Assembly (NCBI GenBank): GCA_964344625.1
Contig: CAYFNZ010000017.1
Span: forward strand, 1-22,214
Origin: JAAYEL01 sp964344625
GTDB taxonomy: Bacteria > Bacillota > Clostridia > Tissierellales > Peptoniphilaceae
Reading direction: 5' to 3'
Length of the DNA: 22,214 bases
Every line of letters begins with the position of its first letter. Position 1 is the stretch's first letter. Below, in pieces: positions 5,627 through 14,529 of this stretch. The position numbers were made by a program, and so were the translations under genes. The notes below the pieces were generated by a model. That model did no database searches. It saw nothing but the letters and a program-made list of their open reading frames with translations, and was not told the DNA's origin.

Positions 5627-8254
5627 TTAGTTTTGTTTTTCTTTGATTGCTTTTTGTGCTGCAGCTAGTCTTGCTATTGGCACTCTGAATGGAGAGCATG
5701 ATACGTAGTCTAAGCCGATTTCGTGGCAGAATTCTACTGTATTTGGTTCACCACCGTGTTCACCACAGATTCCTAGGTGTAGGTCTGATCTTGTTGCTTT
5801 TCCTAGCTTTACTGCTGTCTTCATTAGTTGGCCAACGCCTTTTTGGTCAAGTACTTGGAATGGGTCTTTTTCGAAGATGCCTCTGTTTACATATTCTGCT
5901 AAGAACTTACCAGCGTCATCTCTTGAGAAACCATAAGTCATTTGAGTTAAGTCGTTTGTACCGAATGAGAAGAATTCAGCTTCTTCAGCGATTTCATCAG
6001 CAAGTAGACAAGCTCTTGGGATTTCCATCATTGTACCTACTAGGTATTTTAATTCTTGGTTGTTTTCTTTTAATAGGCTTTCAATTTCTTCAACGATTGA
6101 TTCCTTAACAACCTTTAATTCCTTTGGATCTCCTGCAAGTGGAATCATGATTTCAGGTACTATGTTGATACCTTCTTCTTTAACTCTTAAAGCTGCCTTG
6201 ATGATAGCTCTAGCTTGCATCTTGTAGATTTCAGGATAAGTAATAGCAAGTCTTAGACCCCTGTGACCAAGCATTGGGTTAACTTCTGCTAGTCCTGCGA
6301 TAGTGTTGTTAATTTCTTCTACAGTAAGTCCCATTTCATCAGCAAGAGCCTTGATTTCATCAGCTCCGTGAGGAACGAATTCGTGTAGAGGTGGGTCTAA
6401 TAGACGAACTGTTACAGGAAGTTCCTTCATAACCTTGTAGATTTCATAGAAGTCTTCTTCTTGGATTGGTTCAATCTTAGCTAATGCTTTTTCTCTTTGT
6501 TCAGTTGTCTTTGAAAGGATCATTTCTCTAACTGCTTGGATTCTGTCAGCAGCGAAGAACATGTGTTCAGTACGGCATAGACCGATACCTTCAGCTCCTA
6601 GGTCAACTGCTTGTTGAGCATCTCTTGGAGTATCAGCGTTTGTTCTAACGTTTAGAGTTCTTGCTTCGTCAGCCCATTGCATGAATGTTGCGAAGTTTCC
6701 TGATAATTGAGGATCTTGAGTTTCAAGGTCAGCAGCGTAAATAGCACCAGTTGAACCATCTAGAGAAATTATATCTTTTTCAGTTAAAACAGTTCCATCT
6801 ACTGTAACTGTCTTAGCTTGTTCGTTAACTACAACGTCATGAGCACCAGCTACACAGCACTTACCCATACCTCTTGCAACTACAGCTGCGTGAGATGTCA
6901 TACCACCTCTAGAAGTAAGGATACCCTTTGCTGAAGCCATACCTTCAAGGTCTTCTGGAGAAGTTTCAGTTCTAACAAGGATTACTGATTCGCCTTGAGC
7001 AGTTCTTTGAGCTGCGTCCTTAGCGTTGAAAGAAATATATCCCTTTGCAGCTCCTGGAGATGCAGCTAAACCTTTAGCTAGAGGAGTATTTTCTTTTAAT
7101 GCCTTGCTTGAGAATGTTGGATGAAGTAATTGGTCTAAAGCGTTTGGTTCAACCATTAATAAAGCTTCTTCTTTAGTTCTCAATCCTTCGTTTACTAGGT
7201 CAACTGCTACGTTAACAGCAGCTTGAGCAGTTCTCTTACCATTTCTAGTTTGAAGTAAGAATAACTCACCATTTTCTATAGTAAACTCAAGGTCTTGCAT
7301 ATCTCTATAGTGTTTTTCAAGCTTTTCAGCTGTGTCGTGGAATTCTTTGTAAACTTCTGGCATTTGTTCTCTTAGGTGGTCGATAGGGTTAGGAGTTCTG
7401 ATACCTGCTACTACGTCTTCACCTTGAGCGTTCATTAGGTATTCGCCGTAAAGTTTGTTTTCACCTGTGGATGGGTCTCTTGAGAATGCTACCCCTGTAC
7501 CTGAAGTTTCGCCCATGTTACCAAATACCATTGATTGAACGTTAACTGCAGTACCTAAGTTGTGAGGGATGTCATTCATTCTTCTATATAAAATAGCTCT
7601 TTCGTTGTTCCAAGAAGCAAATACAGCTTCAATAGCCTTTTCAAGTTGTTCTTCTGGATCTTGTGGGAAGTCAACGCCTAAAGCATTCTTGTAAACTTTC
7701 TTGAATCCATCAACTACATCCTTTAATTGGTCAGCAGTTAAGTCAGAGTCAAGCTTAGCACCAACTTCTTCTTTCTTTCCGTCAAGAACTTCATCAAATA
7801 AAGCCTTGTCAACTCCCATAGCTACATCTGCAAACATTTGGATAAATCTTCTGTAAGCATCGTATGCAAATCTTTCATTGCCTGAGTTTTCAGCAACTGC
7901 CTTAACAGCTACGTCGTTAAGACCTAAGTTAAGAATAGTATCCATCATACCTGGCATTGAGAATACTGCACCTGAACGAACTGAGAATAGTAGTGGGTTA
8001 GTGTTGTCTCCAAAAACCTTTCCTAATCTTTCTTCAGTTTCCTTAATGTGTTCTTTAACTTCTTCGATTAATTCAGGCCAAAGTTTAGCACCTTCATCAT
8101 AGTATCTGTTACAAGCTTCTGTTGTTACAGTAAAACCATAAGGAACGTTGATTCCTAAATTAGTCATTTCGGCAAGGTTGGCACCTTTACCGCCTAGAAG
8201 GCTTTTCATATCTTTGTTGCCTTCGTTAAAACCATAAACGTATTTCTTATTCAT
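5627..8254 (-). CDS. ppdK: Pyruvate phosphate dikinase
   Basis: 875 residues, almost the same length as the Clostridium symbiosum enzyme. It interconverts pyruvate + ATP + Pi with PEP + AMP + PPi in the cytosol; in anaerobes it often runs toward pyruvate and ATP. The ATP-grasp region has GGKGANLAEM (21-30) and SVRSGA (91-96). The swivelling phosphohistidine domain has GGMTSHAAVVARG, placing the phospho-His at residue 455 as in C. symbiosum and the regulatory Thr at 453. The C-terminal PEP/pyruvate barrel ends with CGEHGGEP, with catalytic Cys near 830. The ATG overlaps the upstream regulator gene by 8 bp, preceded by AAAGGGG. The target Thr and the DUF299 partner next door imply reversible phosphorylation control. 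Confidence 0.98.
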   Translation of the reverse strand: MNKKYVYGFNEGNKDMKSLLGGKGANLAEMTNLGINVPYGFTVTTEACNRYYDEGAKLWPELIEEVKEHIKETEERLGKVFGDNTNPLLFSVRSGAVFSMPGMMDTILNLGLNDVAVKAVAENSGNERFAYDAYRRFIQMFADVAMGVDKALFDEVLDGKKEEVGAKLDSDLTADQLKDVVDGFKKVYKNALGVDFPQDPEEQLEKAIEAVFASWNNERAILYRRMNDIPHNLGTAVNVQSMVFGNMGETSGTGVAFSRDPSTGENKLYGEYLMNAQGEDVVAGIRTPNPIDHLREQMPEVYKEFHDTAEKLEKHYRDMQDLEFTIENGELFLLQTRNGKRTAQAAVNVAVDLVNEGLRTKEEALLMVEPNALDQLLHPTFSSKALKENTPLAKGLAASPGAAKGYISFNAKDAAQRTAQGESVILVRTETSPEDLEGMASAKGILTSRGGMTSHAAVVARGMGKCCVAGAHDVVVNEQAKTVTVDGTVLTEKDIISLDGSTGAIYAADLETQDPQLSGNFATFMQWADEARTLNVRTNADTPRDAQQAVDLGAEGIGLCRTEHMFFAADRIQAVREMILSKTTEQREKALAKIEPIQEEDFYEIYKVMKELPVTVRLLDPPLHEFVPHGADEIKALADEMGLTVEEINNTIAGLAEVNPMLGHRGLRLAITYPEIYKMQARAIIKAALRVKEEGINIVPEIMIPLAGDPKELKVVKESIVEEIESLLKENNQELKYLVGTMMEIPRACLLADEIAEEAEFFSFGTNDLTQMTYGFSRDDAGKFLAEYVNRGIFEKDPFQVLDQKGVGQLMKTAVKLGKATRSDLHLGICGEHGGEPNTVEFCHEIGLDYVSCSPFRVPIARLAAAQKAIKEKQN

Positions 8255-9053
8255 CGTTTACCCCTTTCTTACTTTTTATTGTATTAATAATAACATCTGC
8301 TGTTTCCTCAATAGAAATTGAAGTAACATCGATAGTTTTACAACCGATTTTATCAATTATGCCCTTGGCATAGCTTATTTCCTCACTAATCCTATCTTTA
8401 CTCGCATACATGGAATCCGGAGGAAGGCCTAAGTTTTTTAGCCTTTCTTTTCTAATAGATGAGAGCCTGTCAGGGTCCATTTCTAAGGCGAAGATTTTGT
8501 TTTTATCTATTTTATATAAATTCTCTGGAACATTTACCTCTGGAACGAGAGGTAAATTGGCTACCTTGTAGCCGTGGTTAGAAAGGTATATGGACAAGGG
8601 CGTCTTTGTAGTCCTTGAAATACCTATAATTACAAAATCTGCCTTCTCTATATTGTCAGGCAACTTCCCATCATCATTGTCTAAGGCGAAGGAAAGGAAG
8701 TCATCTTTTGCACCCACTTTAAATATAACCGAATCTTCATGATTTATTCTTTGAGATATCATTTTATAAAAATAAGAAAATGCTAAATCATGAACATCTA
8801 CAGAAGGTATGCCTTCGTTTGCACAAAAATCTTCGCAGGCCTTTGACAATTCTTTATTCTCAAAAACATAGTAAAGGACAGGGTCGTCTTGCTCAAGCAT
8901 AGCTTTTAAGCTAAGGTCCAAAGATTTACTGTCATCTATGGAATCAATTATATGTATATTGTCAATTAAGCCCAAAATCATCAGATTGTCGGATATAATC
9001 TGGGTTAATATGTGTGAATTAGATTGAGAGATAATCCAAATGTTTTTTTTCAT
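8247..9053 (-). CDS. PPDK regulatory kinase/pyrophosphorylase (DUF299 family)
   Basis: 268 residues, the family norm. DUF299 proteins (plant PDRP1, bacterial PpsR/YqfL) use ADP to phosphorylate the active-site Thr of PPDK or PEP synthase, and remove it with phosphate, giving PPi. The P-loop-like block GISRTTKTPLS is at 144-154, preceded by DNDDG (125-129). The N-terminal third is less typical: the usual SDSxGET start is replaced by ISQSNSH (8-14). It is first in a two-gene minus-strand operon and overlaps ppdK by 8 bp, so the context names its partner as PPDK. GGAG lies just upstream of the ATG. Promoter candidate at 9089-9118. Confidence 0.93.
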   Translation of the reverse strand: MKKNIWIISQSNSHILTQIISDNLMILGLIDNIHIIDSIDDSKSLDLSLKAMLEQDDPVLYYVFENKELSKACEDFCANEGIPSVDVHDLAFSYFYKMISQRINHEDSVIFKVGAKDDFLSFALDNDDGKLPDNIEKADFVIIGISRTTKTPLSIYLSNHGYKVANLPLVPEVNVPENLYKIDKNKIFALEMDPDRLSSIRKERLKNLGLPPDSMYASKDRISEEISYAKGIIDKIGCKTIDVTSISIEETADVIINTIKSKKGVNDE

Positions 9054-9088
9054 ATAAACTCCAATTTTTGAACAAAGCTCACTTTTAT

Positions 9089-9118
9089 ATTATAGCAAAT
9101 CTTTTCCTAATGAGCCAA
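9089..9118 (-). promoter_or_regulatory. Candidate promoter of the regulator-ppdK operon
   Basis: On the minus strand TTGGCT (9118-9113), an 18-bp spacer and a perfect TATAAT (9094-9089) lie 36 bp before the start codon. A second TATAAT sits farther upstream (9137-9132) without a good -35, so the choice is provisional. Confidence 0.5.
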
Positions 9119-9183
9119 TCCTTACTGATTGATTATACCATATTTTTCATATAAAAAGTACAGGTCTAGAAAATTCCCGTTTC

Positions 9184-9212
9184 TTGACTAAAATAGGTCT
9201 AAAGTCTATAAT
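9184..9212 (+). promoter_or_regulatory. Sigma-A promoter of valS
   Basis: TTGACT (9184-9189), 17 bp, TATAAT (9207-9212), about 52 nt upstream of valS. The heptamer AGGTCTA occurs at 9162-9168 and again inside the spacer at 9195-9201, 33 bp apart. There is no room for a T-box leader between this promoter and valS. Confidence 0.8.
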
Positions 9213-9271
9213 TATTACAATTATTGACATAAATATTATGGCTCAAAAGCCCTTGATTTTTAGGAGTATGT

Positions 9272-11917
9272 ATGAAGAATTTAGACAAGAATTATGACCC
9301 TTCACTTTTTGAAGATAGGATATATAAAGAGTGGGAAGAGGGTGGATATTTTACAGCTAAAGTAAATAAGGACAAAAAACCATTTTCCATGGTAATGCCA
9401 CCACCAAATGTTACAGGCCAGCTACATATAGGGCATGCAATCAACAACACTTTACAAGATATCATCACCAGATGGAAGAGGATGTCTGGCTATGAAGCCC
9501 TATGGATACCTGGAACAGATCACGCCAGTATCTCAACAGAAGCAAAGGTAGTTGATAAACTTAAAAAAGAAGGAAAAACTAAAGAAGAAATAGGTCGTGA
9601 AGCATTTTTAGAAGAAGCCTGGGAGTGGACTAGACTTTATGGGGGAACTATTAAAAAGCAACTTAGAAGGCTTGGAGTTTCTTGTGATTGGTCCAAGGAT
9701 AGCTTTACCCTAGATGACAACCTTTCAGATGCAGTTCTTGAAGTCTTCGTGAAAATGTACAAGGAAGGCTTGATTTACAAGGGAGAAAGGATTTTAAATT
9801 ACTGCCCTTCATGTCAAACAACAATATCTGATGCGGAAGTAGAGCATATAGACGAACATGGCCACCTATGGCACATTAAGTATCCTATAAAGGATTCAAA
9901 TGACTTTATTACTATTGCAACTACAAGGCCTGAAACCATGCTTGGAGACTTAGCAGTAGCAGTTAACCCGGAAGACGAAAGGTTTAAGCACTTGGTTGGT
10001 AAGACCCTGGTACTTCCTTTGGTAGGTAGGGAAATTCCGATAATTGCAGACTCATATGTTGACATGGAATATGGTTCAGGTTTTGTAAAAATCACACCTT
10101 CACATGACCCAAACGACTTTGAAATCGGCAAGAGACACAAGCTTGGCCAATGCATCGTGATTGAAAATGACGCAACTATTTCACAAGGTTACGGCAAGTA
10201 TTCTGGAATGGATAGGTACCAAGCTAGAAAGGAAATTGTTAAGGATTTAAAAGAGTTAGGTTTATTGGAGAAGGTTGAAGACCTAGACCATGCTGTAGGT
10301 CATTGTGAAAGATGTAAGACTATTATTGAACCCCTAGTTTCAGAACAATGGTTTGTAGCCATGGAAGATTTGGCAAAACCAGCTCTTGAAGCCTATAAAA
10401 ATGGGGACTTAAAGATAATTCCTGACAGGTTTGGAAAGATTTATGTAAACTGGCTAGAAAATATCAGAGATTGGAATATTTCAAGACAATTGTGGTGGGG
10501 CCACAGGCTTCCAGTATATAACTGTAAGTCATGCGGACATAGGGTAGTTGAAAAAGAAATGCCTGATGTTTGCCCTGTTTGTGGTTCTGATAAATTTGAA
10601 CAAGAAGAAGGAACCCTAGACACTTGGTTCTCATCAGCTCTTTGGCCATTTTCAACTTTTGGTTGGCCTAAGGAATCGGAAGAATTTGACTATTTCTTCC
10701 CGACAGATGTTTTGATTACAGGCTATGACATAATATTTTTCTGGGTTGTAAGGATGGTATTTTCATCTATCCATAACACAGGCAAGCTTCCTTTTAAGAC
10801 CGTTTACCTAAATGGAATTGTTAGGGACGAGCTTGGAAGAAAGATGTCAAAATCACTAGGAAATGGCGTTGATCCTCTAGAAGAAATAGAAAAATATGGG
10901 GCAGATGCCTTGAGATTTTCTCTAGTGACAGGAAACTCACCTGGAAATGACATGAGATATACTACTAAAAAGGTAGAAGCAAATAGAAACTTTGCCAATA
11001 AACTTTGGAATGCATCAAGATTTATCTTCATGAATATGGATAGTAAGGCTTATGACCTTGATTTTGATAAGTTAGAAATTGAAGACAAGTGGATAATTTC
11101 AAGGATCAACTCTGTGGCAAAAGATGTAAATAGACTTTTAGATAGCTACGAAATCGGTGTAGCAGCAAGCGAGATTTATGAATTTATCTGGTTTGAATTC
11201 TGTGACTGGTATATAGAATTTGTAAAGAATAGACTTTATGGTCAAGACCAAGCTAAAAAAGACATAGCTATGGCAACCCTACTATATTCACTAGACAATA
11301 TCTTAAGACTGCTTCATCCATTTATGCCATTTATTACAGAAGAAATTTATGGCCTATTACCAAATACTAAAGATATGATCATAGTTGCAGATTACCCACA
11401 ATATGATGAAAACAAGAGCTTTGAATGGGAAGAAAAGTCTGTGGCAACCATCATTGATGCCATAACTGCTATTAGAAATCAAAGGGCTGAACTAAAGGTT
11501 CCTAATTCAAAGAAATCAAAGCTTTATGTGTATTCTGCTGACAAGGAAATCTTAGACTTGTTCGAAAAGCTTTCCTATGACCTAGAATCCCTAGCTTCAA
11601 TTAGCGAATTAGAAACTATGGATCAAGACAAGGCTATAGAAGAAACAGCACCTATAATAATGAAGGGATACAAGTTGTATCTATCACTTCAAGGCCTAAT
11701 AGATTACGAAAAAGAACTAAGCAGGCTTAAGGAAGAAGAAAAGAAAATCCTTTCTGAAATAAAGAGGGCCCAAGGTAAATTGAGTAACGAAAAATTCGTT
11801 TCTAAAGCTCCTGAAAAACTCGTTGAAGAGGAAAAGGCAAAGCTTGAAAAATATACGGCAATGTCTAAAGAAATTGAACAAAGTATTAATGAGATTAAGA
11901 ATAAATTAGGGATTTAA
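9272..11917 (+). CDS. valS: Valyl-tRNA synthetase
   Basis: 881 residues, the normal bacterial ValRS length. It charges tRNA-Val and edits mis-charged threonine. The HIGH block is PPPNVTGQLHIGHAINN (43-59) and KMSKS is exact at 524-528. Zinc-type cysteine pairs are at 178/181, 345/348, 418/421 and 434/437. The C-terminus (about 810-881) is a charged heptad-rich coiled coil, the tRNA-binding arm typical of ValRS. AGGAG at 9262-9266 selects the ATG at 9272 over one in another frame at 9268. hpt follows after 14 bp and a methyltransferase after that, so the three are probably one transcript from the promoter at 9184. Confidence 0.98.
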   Translation: MKNLDKNYDPSLFEDRIYKEWEEGGYFTAKVNKDKKPFSMVMPPPNVTGQLHIGHAINNTLQDIITRWKRMSGYEALWIPGTDHASISTEAKVVDKLKKEGKTKEEIGREAFLEEAWEWTRLYGGTIKKQLRRLGVSCDWSKDSFTLDDNLSDAVLEVFVKMYKEGLIYKGERILNYCPSCQTTISDAEVEHIDEHGHLWHIKYPIKDSNDFITIATTRPETMLGDLAVAVNPEDERFKHLVGKTLVLPLVGREIPIIADSYVDMEYGSGFVKITPSHDPNDFEIGKRHKLGQCIVIENDATISQGYGKYSGMDRYQARKEIVKDLKELGLLEKVEDLDHAVGHCERCKTIIEPLVSEQWFVAMEDLAKPALEAYKNGDLKIIPDRFGKIYVNWLENIRDWNISRQLWWGHRLPVYNCKSCGHRVVEKEMPDVCPVCGSDKFEQEEGTLDTWFSSALWPFSTFGWPKESEEFDYFFPTDVLITGYDIIFFWVVRMVFSSIHNTGKLPFKTVYLNGIVRDELGRKMSKSLGNGVDPLEEIEKYGADALRFSLVTGNSPGNDMRYTTKKVEANRNFANKLWNASRFIFMNMDSKAYDLDFDKLEIEDKWIISRINSVAKDVNRLLDSYEIGVAASEIYEFIWFEFCDWYIEFVKNRLYGQDQAKKDIAMATLLYSLDNILRLLHPFMPFITEEIYGLLPNTKDMIIVADYPQYDENKSFEWEEKSVATIIDAITAIRNQRAELKVPNSKKSKLYVYSADKEILDLFEKLSYDLESLASISELETMDQDKAIEETAPIIMKGYKLYLSLQGLIDYEKELSRLKEEEKKILSEIKRAQGKLSNEKFVSKAPEKLVEEEKAKLEKYTAMSKEIEQSINEIKNKLGI

Positions 11918-11931
11918 TTTTGGAGGAACTT

Positions 11932-12456
11932 ATGACAGAAAAGAAACGTAAAGTATTATTTGATGAAAATCAAATCAAGGAAGCCGTAAAAAGAGTTGGC
12001 GCTCAAATTACAGAGCATTACAAGGATGAATCAGTAGTGGTAGTGCCCCTACTAAGAGGAAGCTTCATTTTTGCAGCAGACCTAGTTAGAGAAATTCAAT
12101 CTCCTGTAGTAATCGATTTTATGACTACATCTAGCTATGAAGATAGTGAATGCTCATCAGGTCAAGTGCAAGTTTTACAATCCTTAAGGTGTTCAATCGA
12201 AGGGAAAAATGTCCTAGTAGTTGATGACATCTGCGATTCTGGTAATACTGCAAAAAATATCATGGATTTATTATCCCTAGAAAATCCAAAGTCCTTAAAG
12301 CTAGCTGTTATGCTCGATAAGCCATCTAGAAGGCAAGTTGAAATTAAACCGGACTTCGTTGGAGAAACTATAGAAGATGTCTTTATAGTTGGCTACGGTC
12401 TAAACTATGGGGACTACTATAGGAATGTGCCATATATATTTACTTTCGAAGACTAA
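11932..12456 (+). CDS. hpt: Hypoxanthine phosphoribosyltransferase
   Basis: 174 residues. Purine salvage: hypoxanthine (or guanine) + PRPP gives IMP (or GMP) + PPi in the cytosol. The PRPP-binding loop VLVVDDICDSGNT is at 94-106, PLLRGS (39-44) supplies the PPi-binding peptide, and the base-site region is around FVGETIEDVFIVGYGLNYG (142-160). A TTG at 11920 could extend the frame by four codons, but that codon is part of the GGAGG ribosome site (11922-11926). The ATG at 11932, with 5-nt spacing, is therefore the start. The acidic pair in the PRPP loop is DD rather than the more usual ED, which is conservative. Confidence 0.95.
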   Translation: MTEKKRKVLFDENQIKEAVKRVGAQITEHYKDESVVVVPLLRGSFIFAADLVREIQSPVVIDFMTTSSYEDSECSSGQVQVLQSLRCSIEGKNVLVVDDICDSGNTAKNIMDLLSLENPKSLKLAVMLDKPSRRQVEIKPDFVGETIEDVFIVGYGLNYGDYYRNVPYIFTFED

Positions 12457-12485
12457 AAGCCCATTTGAGGTAAGATTTTAGACAA

Positions 12486-13220
12486 ATGTATAAAAAATTT
12501 AGTAATTATTATGACTTACTGACCTTTGATATAGACTATGAAAGATATGCTTCAAATATCTTTACAATCCTCAAGGACCATTCAATAAAAGAGGGTAATA
12601 TACTTGAAATTGGCTGCGGTTCTGGCAACCTGACCAGGAAGCTTGCCCAAGGTCCTTATGAGATTTTAGCCTTTGATAATTCCTTGGAAATGCTAAATAT
12701 AGCCTATCCAAAGCTGATAGACTTTGAAAATGTCAACCTGATTATGAATGACATGTATGAATTTCCCTATGAGGATTTTGAATTTGATGCAGTCGTAAGT
12801 CTTCTGGATGTCATGAACTACATCACAGATGAAAATGATTTGATAAGGCTCTTTTCATCGGTTTATTCTTCACTTAAAGCAGGTGGGGTCTTTATATTCG
12901 ACTTAAACTCTGAGTATAAGCTAAAAGAAGTCCTAGGAAATAAGACCTATGTCTATGAAAAAGATGACATTTTCTATACTTGGGAAAACAGCCTAGAAGG
13001 AGACTTGGTCTACTTTGACCTTAACTTTTTTGTCAAGGAAAATGGCTTGTATACTAGGTTTAAGGAAGAGCAAATAGAAAGGTATTATTCAATAGAATTT
13101 ATCACTGAAGTGCTAGAAAAAATAGGTTTTTCTAATATAAGCTATGTTGATGAAGATAGGTCAGATGGGTATAAAGAGGGTGTAACTCAAAGGATACTTT
13201 TTAAGGCTGAAAAAGCTTAG
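12486..13220 (+). CDS. Class I SAM-dependent methyltransferase, YqeM-like
   Basis: 244 residues. SAM-binding motif I is LEIGCGSGNLT (40-50), followed by an acidic end of strand 2 in LAFDNS (61-66) and a strand-4 region DAVVSLLDVMNYI at about 100-112. The opening MYKKFSNYYDLL matches the start of the small methyltransferases called YqeM in Firmicutes. The substrate is unknown. It lies 29 bp after hpt with only a distant GAGG as ribosome site, so it may be translated weakly or by reinitiation. Probably the last gene of the valS operon; no clear terminator follows, only a short GCCTG/CAGGC stem at 13223-13247 without a T-run. Confidence 0.85.
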   Translation: MYKKFSNYYDLLTFDIDYERYASNIFTILKDHSIKEGNILEIGCGSGNLTRKLAQGPYEILAFDNSLEMLNIAYPKLIDFENVNLIMNDMYEFPYEDFEFDAVVSLLDVMNYITDENDLIRLFSSVYSSLKAGGVFIFDLNSEYKLKEVLGNKTYVYEKDDIFYTWENSLEGDLVYFDLNFFVKENGLYTRFKEEQIERYYSIEFITEVLEKIGFSNISYVDEDRSDGYKEGVTQRILFKAEKA

Positions 13221-13269
13221 TTGCCTGAAAATAGCTTTATTTAACCAGGCATTGTCCCGCCAATATGAG

Positions 13270-13298
13270 TTGATAAAATATAGGCTATGTGTTATATT
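13270..13298 (+). promoter_or_regulatory. Sigma-A promoter of the cold-shock gene
   Basis: TTGATA (13270-13275), 17 bp, TATATT (13293-13298). The leader is only about 50 nt, shorter than the long thermosensing leader known for E. coli cspA. Confidence 0.75.
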
Positions 13299-13353
13299 AT
13301 TATGGTAGATGTCTATATTCTTAGACTTTTGCAGAAATAATTGGAGGAAAAAC

Positions 13354-13557
13354 ATGATTAAAGGAACAGTTAAATGGTTCAACGCTACTAAAGGATATGG
13401 ATTCATATCTAGTGAAGAAGGACAAGATGTATTCGTACACTTTTCTGCTTTAAAAGACAATGGTGAATTTAGATCTCTTGAAGAAGGTCAAGCCGTTGAA
13501 TTCGATATTGTTGATGGCGAAAAAGGCCCTCAAGCTTCTAATGTAGTTAAATTATAA
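13354..13557 (+). CDS. csp: Cold-shock domain protein (CspA family)
   Basis: 67 residues, the classic single cold-shock domain; binds single-stranded RNA/DNA as a chaperone in the cytoplasm. It opens MIKGTVKWFNATKGYGFI with RNP1 (KGYGFI) at 13-18 and RNP2 (VFVHF) at 27-31. An upstream in-frame ATG at 13309 would add 15 non-homologous residues. The start at 13354 is chosen because GGAGG lies at 13343-13347 and the family begins there. It has its own promoter (13270) and a terminator-like hairpin at 13572, so it is probably monocistronic, with some read-through to hslO. Confidence 0.97.
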   Translation: MIKGTVKWFNATKGYGFISSEEGQDVFVHFSALKDNGEFRSLEEGQAVEFDIVDGEKGPQASNVVKL

Positions 13558-13571
13558 TTATATAGAGAAGT

Positions 13572-13596
13572 AGCCCCTTTGATAAGAAGGGGCTTT
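13572..13596 (+). terminator. Hairpin after csp, probable leaky terminator
   Basis: An 8-bp perfect stem (13572-13579 with 13587-13594) has a 7-nt loop, followed only by TTAAAT. The short U-tract suggests partial termination, letting the strong csp promoter feed hslO, which has no obvious promoter of its own. Confidence 0.6.
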
Positions 13597-13615
13597 AAAT
13601 ATTTAAAGGAGTATT

Positions 13616-14527
13616 ATGAAAGATTATATCGTAAGAGCTGTTGATGAAACAAAAAGCGTTAGGCTATTTGTCGCTCGCACCACAAATATTGTTCAAGAAA
13701 TAAGAAATATTCATGAGTCATCCGCAACTGGTTCAGCTGCCCTGGGGCGTCTAGCAACCATGGCATCTCTGATGGGTATAGACCTAAAGACTAAATATGA
13801 TACCCTAACCCTTAAAATCGATGGAAATGGTATCGGGGGAAAATTAATTGCGGTTTCTGATTCAAGCGGTAATGTCAGGGTCACAGCTAGCAACCCAAAA
13901 GCAGACTGTCCTGCAAATGACAAGGGCAAGCTTGATGTTGCCAAGTTCGTAGGTACAGATGGCCAAATAGCAATTATTAGAGATTATGGACTTAAAGAAC
14001 CTTATTCAGGCCTATCAAGGATAGTTTCGGGTGAGATTGCAGAAGATTTTGCAAATTACTACTTCTATTCAGAACAAACACCTACTGTAATAAGCTTGGG
14101 AGTTTTAGTTGACAAGGACTTGTCTATAAGGGCGGCAGGTGGAATATTCATTCAACTTATGCCAGATGCCTCTGAAGAGGTGATTAGCCAATTAGAAGAA
14201 ATAATAAAGGTCCTTCCACCAATCTCTAGTTTGATAGACCAAAACTTGACTCCAGAAGACATTTTAAATAAGTACTTTGACAAGTTAAAGCCAGAAGTTA
14301 TTTCAACTGTAGATGTTGCCTACAAGTGTAACTGTTCAAAGGAAAAGATAGAAAATGCCATGATTTCAATAGGTAAACAAGACCTTCAAAAAATAATCGA
14401 TGAAGACGGTAAGGCCCAAGTAGTTTGTGACTTCTGTAAAAAAGAATACAACTTTACAAAGGAAGACCTAGAAAGACTTAAGGCGATTATCGAAATCAAT
14501 GAAAAGCATGACCATGCTGAGAACTAA
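13616..14527 (+). CDS. hslO: Hsp33 redox-regulated chaperone
   Basis: 303 residues. Hsp33 is a cytosolic holdase switched on by oxidation plus unfolding. The C-terminal redox switch is complete: CxC at 238/240 and CxxC at 271/274, which hold zinc when reduced. The N-terminal substrate-binding domain starts KDYIVRAVDETKSVRLFVA, as usual. AAGGAG precedes the ATG. Two bases separate its stop from the next start, so the downstream TRIC-like gene is likely co-translated. It is first in a run of five genes ending at the terminator at 16980. Confidence 0.96.
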   Translation: MKDYIVRAVDETKSVRLFVARTTNIVQEIRNIHESSATGSAALGRLATMASLMGIDLKTKYDTLTLKIDGNGIGGKLIAVSDSSGNVRVTASNPKADCPANDKGKLDVAKFVGTDGQIAIIRDYGLKEPYSGLSRIVSGEIAEDFANYYFYSEQTPTVISLGVLVDKDLSIRAAGGIFIQLMPDASEEVISQLEEIIKVLPPISSLIDQNLTPEDILNKYFDKLKPEVISTVDVAYKCNCSKEKIENAMISIGKQDLQKIIDEDGKAQVVCDFCKKEYNFTKEDLERLKAIIEINEKHDHAEN

Positions 14528-14529
14528 AA

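Noticed and set aside
5689..6108. 139-codon open frame on the plus strand inside ppdK
   Set aside because: It lies wholly antisense to a highly conserved part of PPDK, the peptide is an Arg/Leu/Phe-rich shadow with no family look, and it has no ribosome site.
9224..9229. Second TTGACA near valS
   Set aside because: No -10-like sequence at 16-18 bp downstream; the site at 9184-9212 is far better.
9054..9271. T-box riboswitch upstream of valS
   Set aside because: No T-box consensus or antiterminator is seen, and the promoter at 9184-9212 leaves a leader of only about 52 nt.
13161..13460. 99-codon open frame on the minus strand across the csp promoter and 5' end
   Set aside because: It is antisense to csp and the end of the methyltransferase, and it ignores a clear promoter and start on the plus strand.
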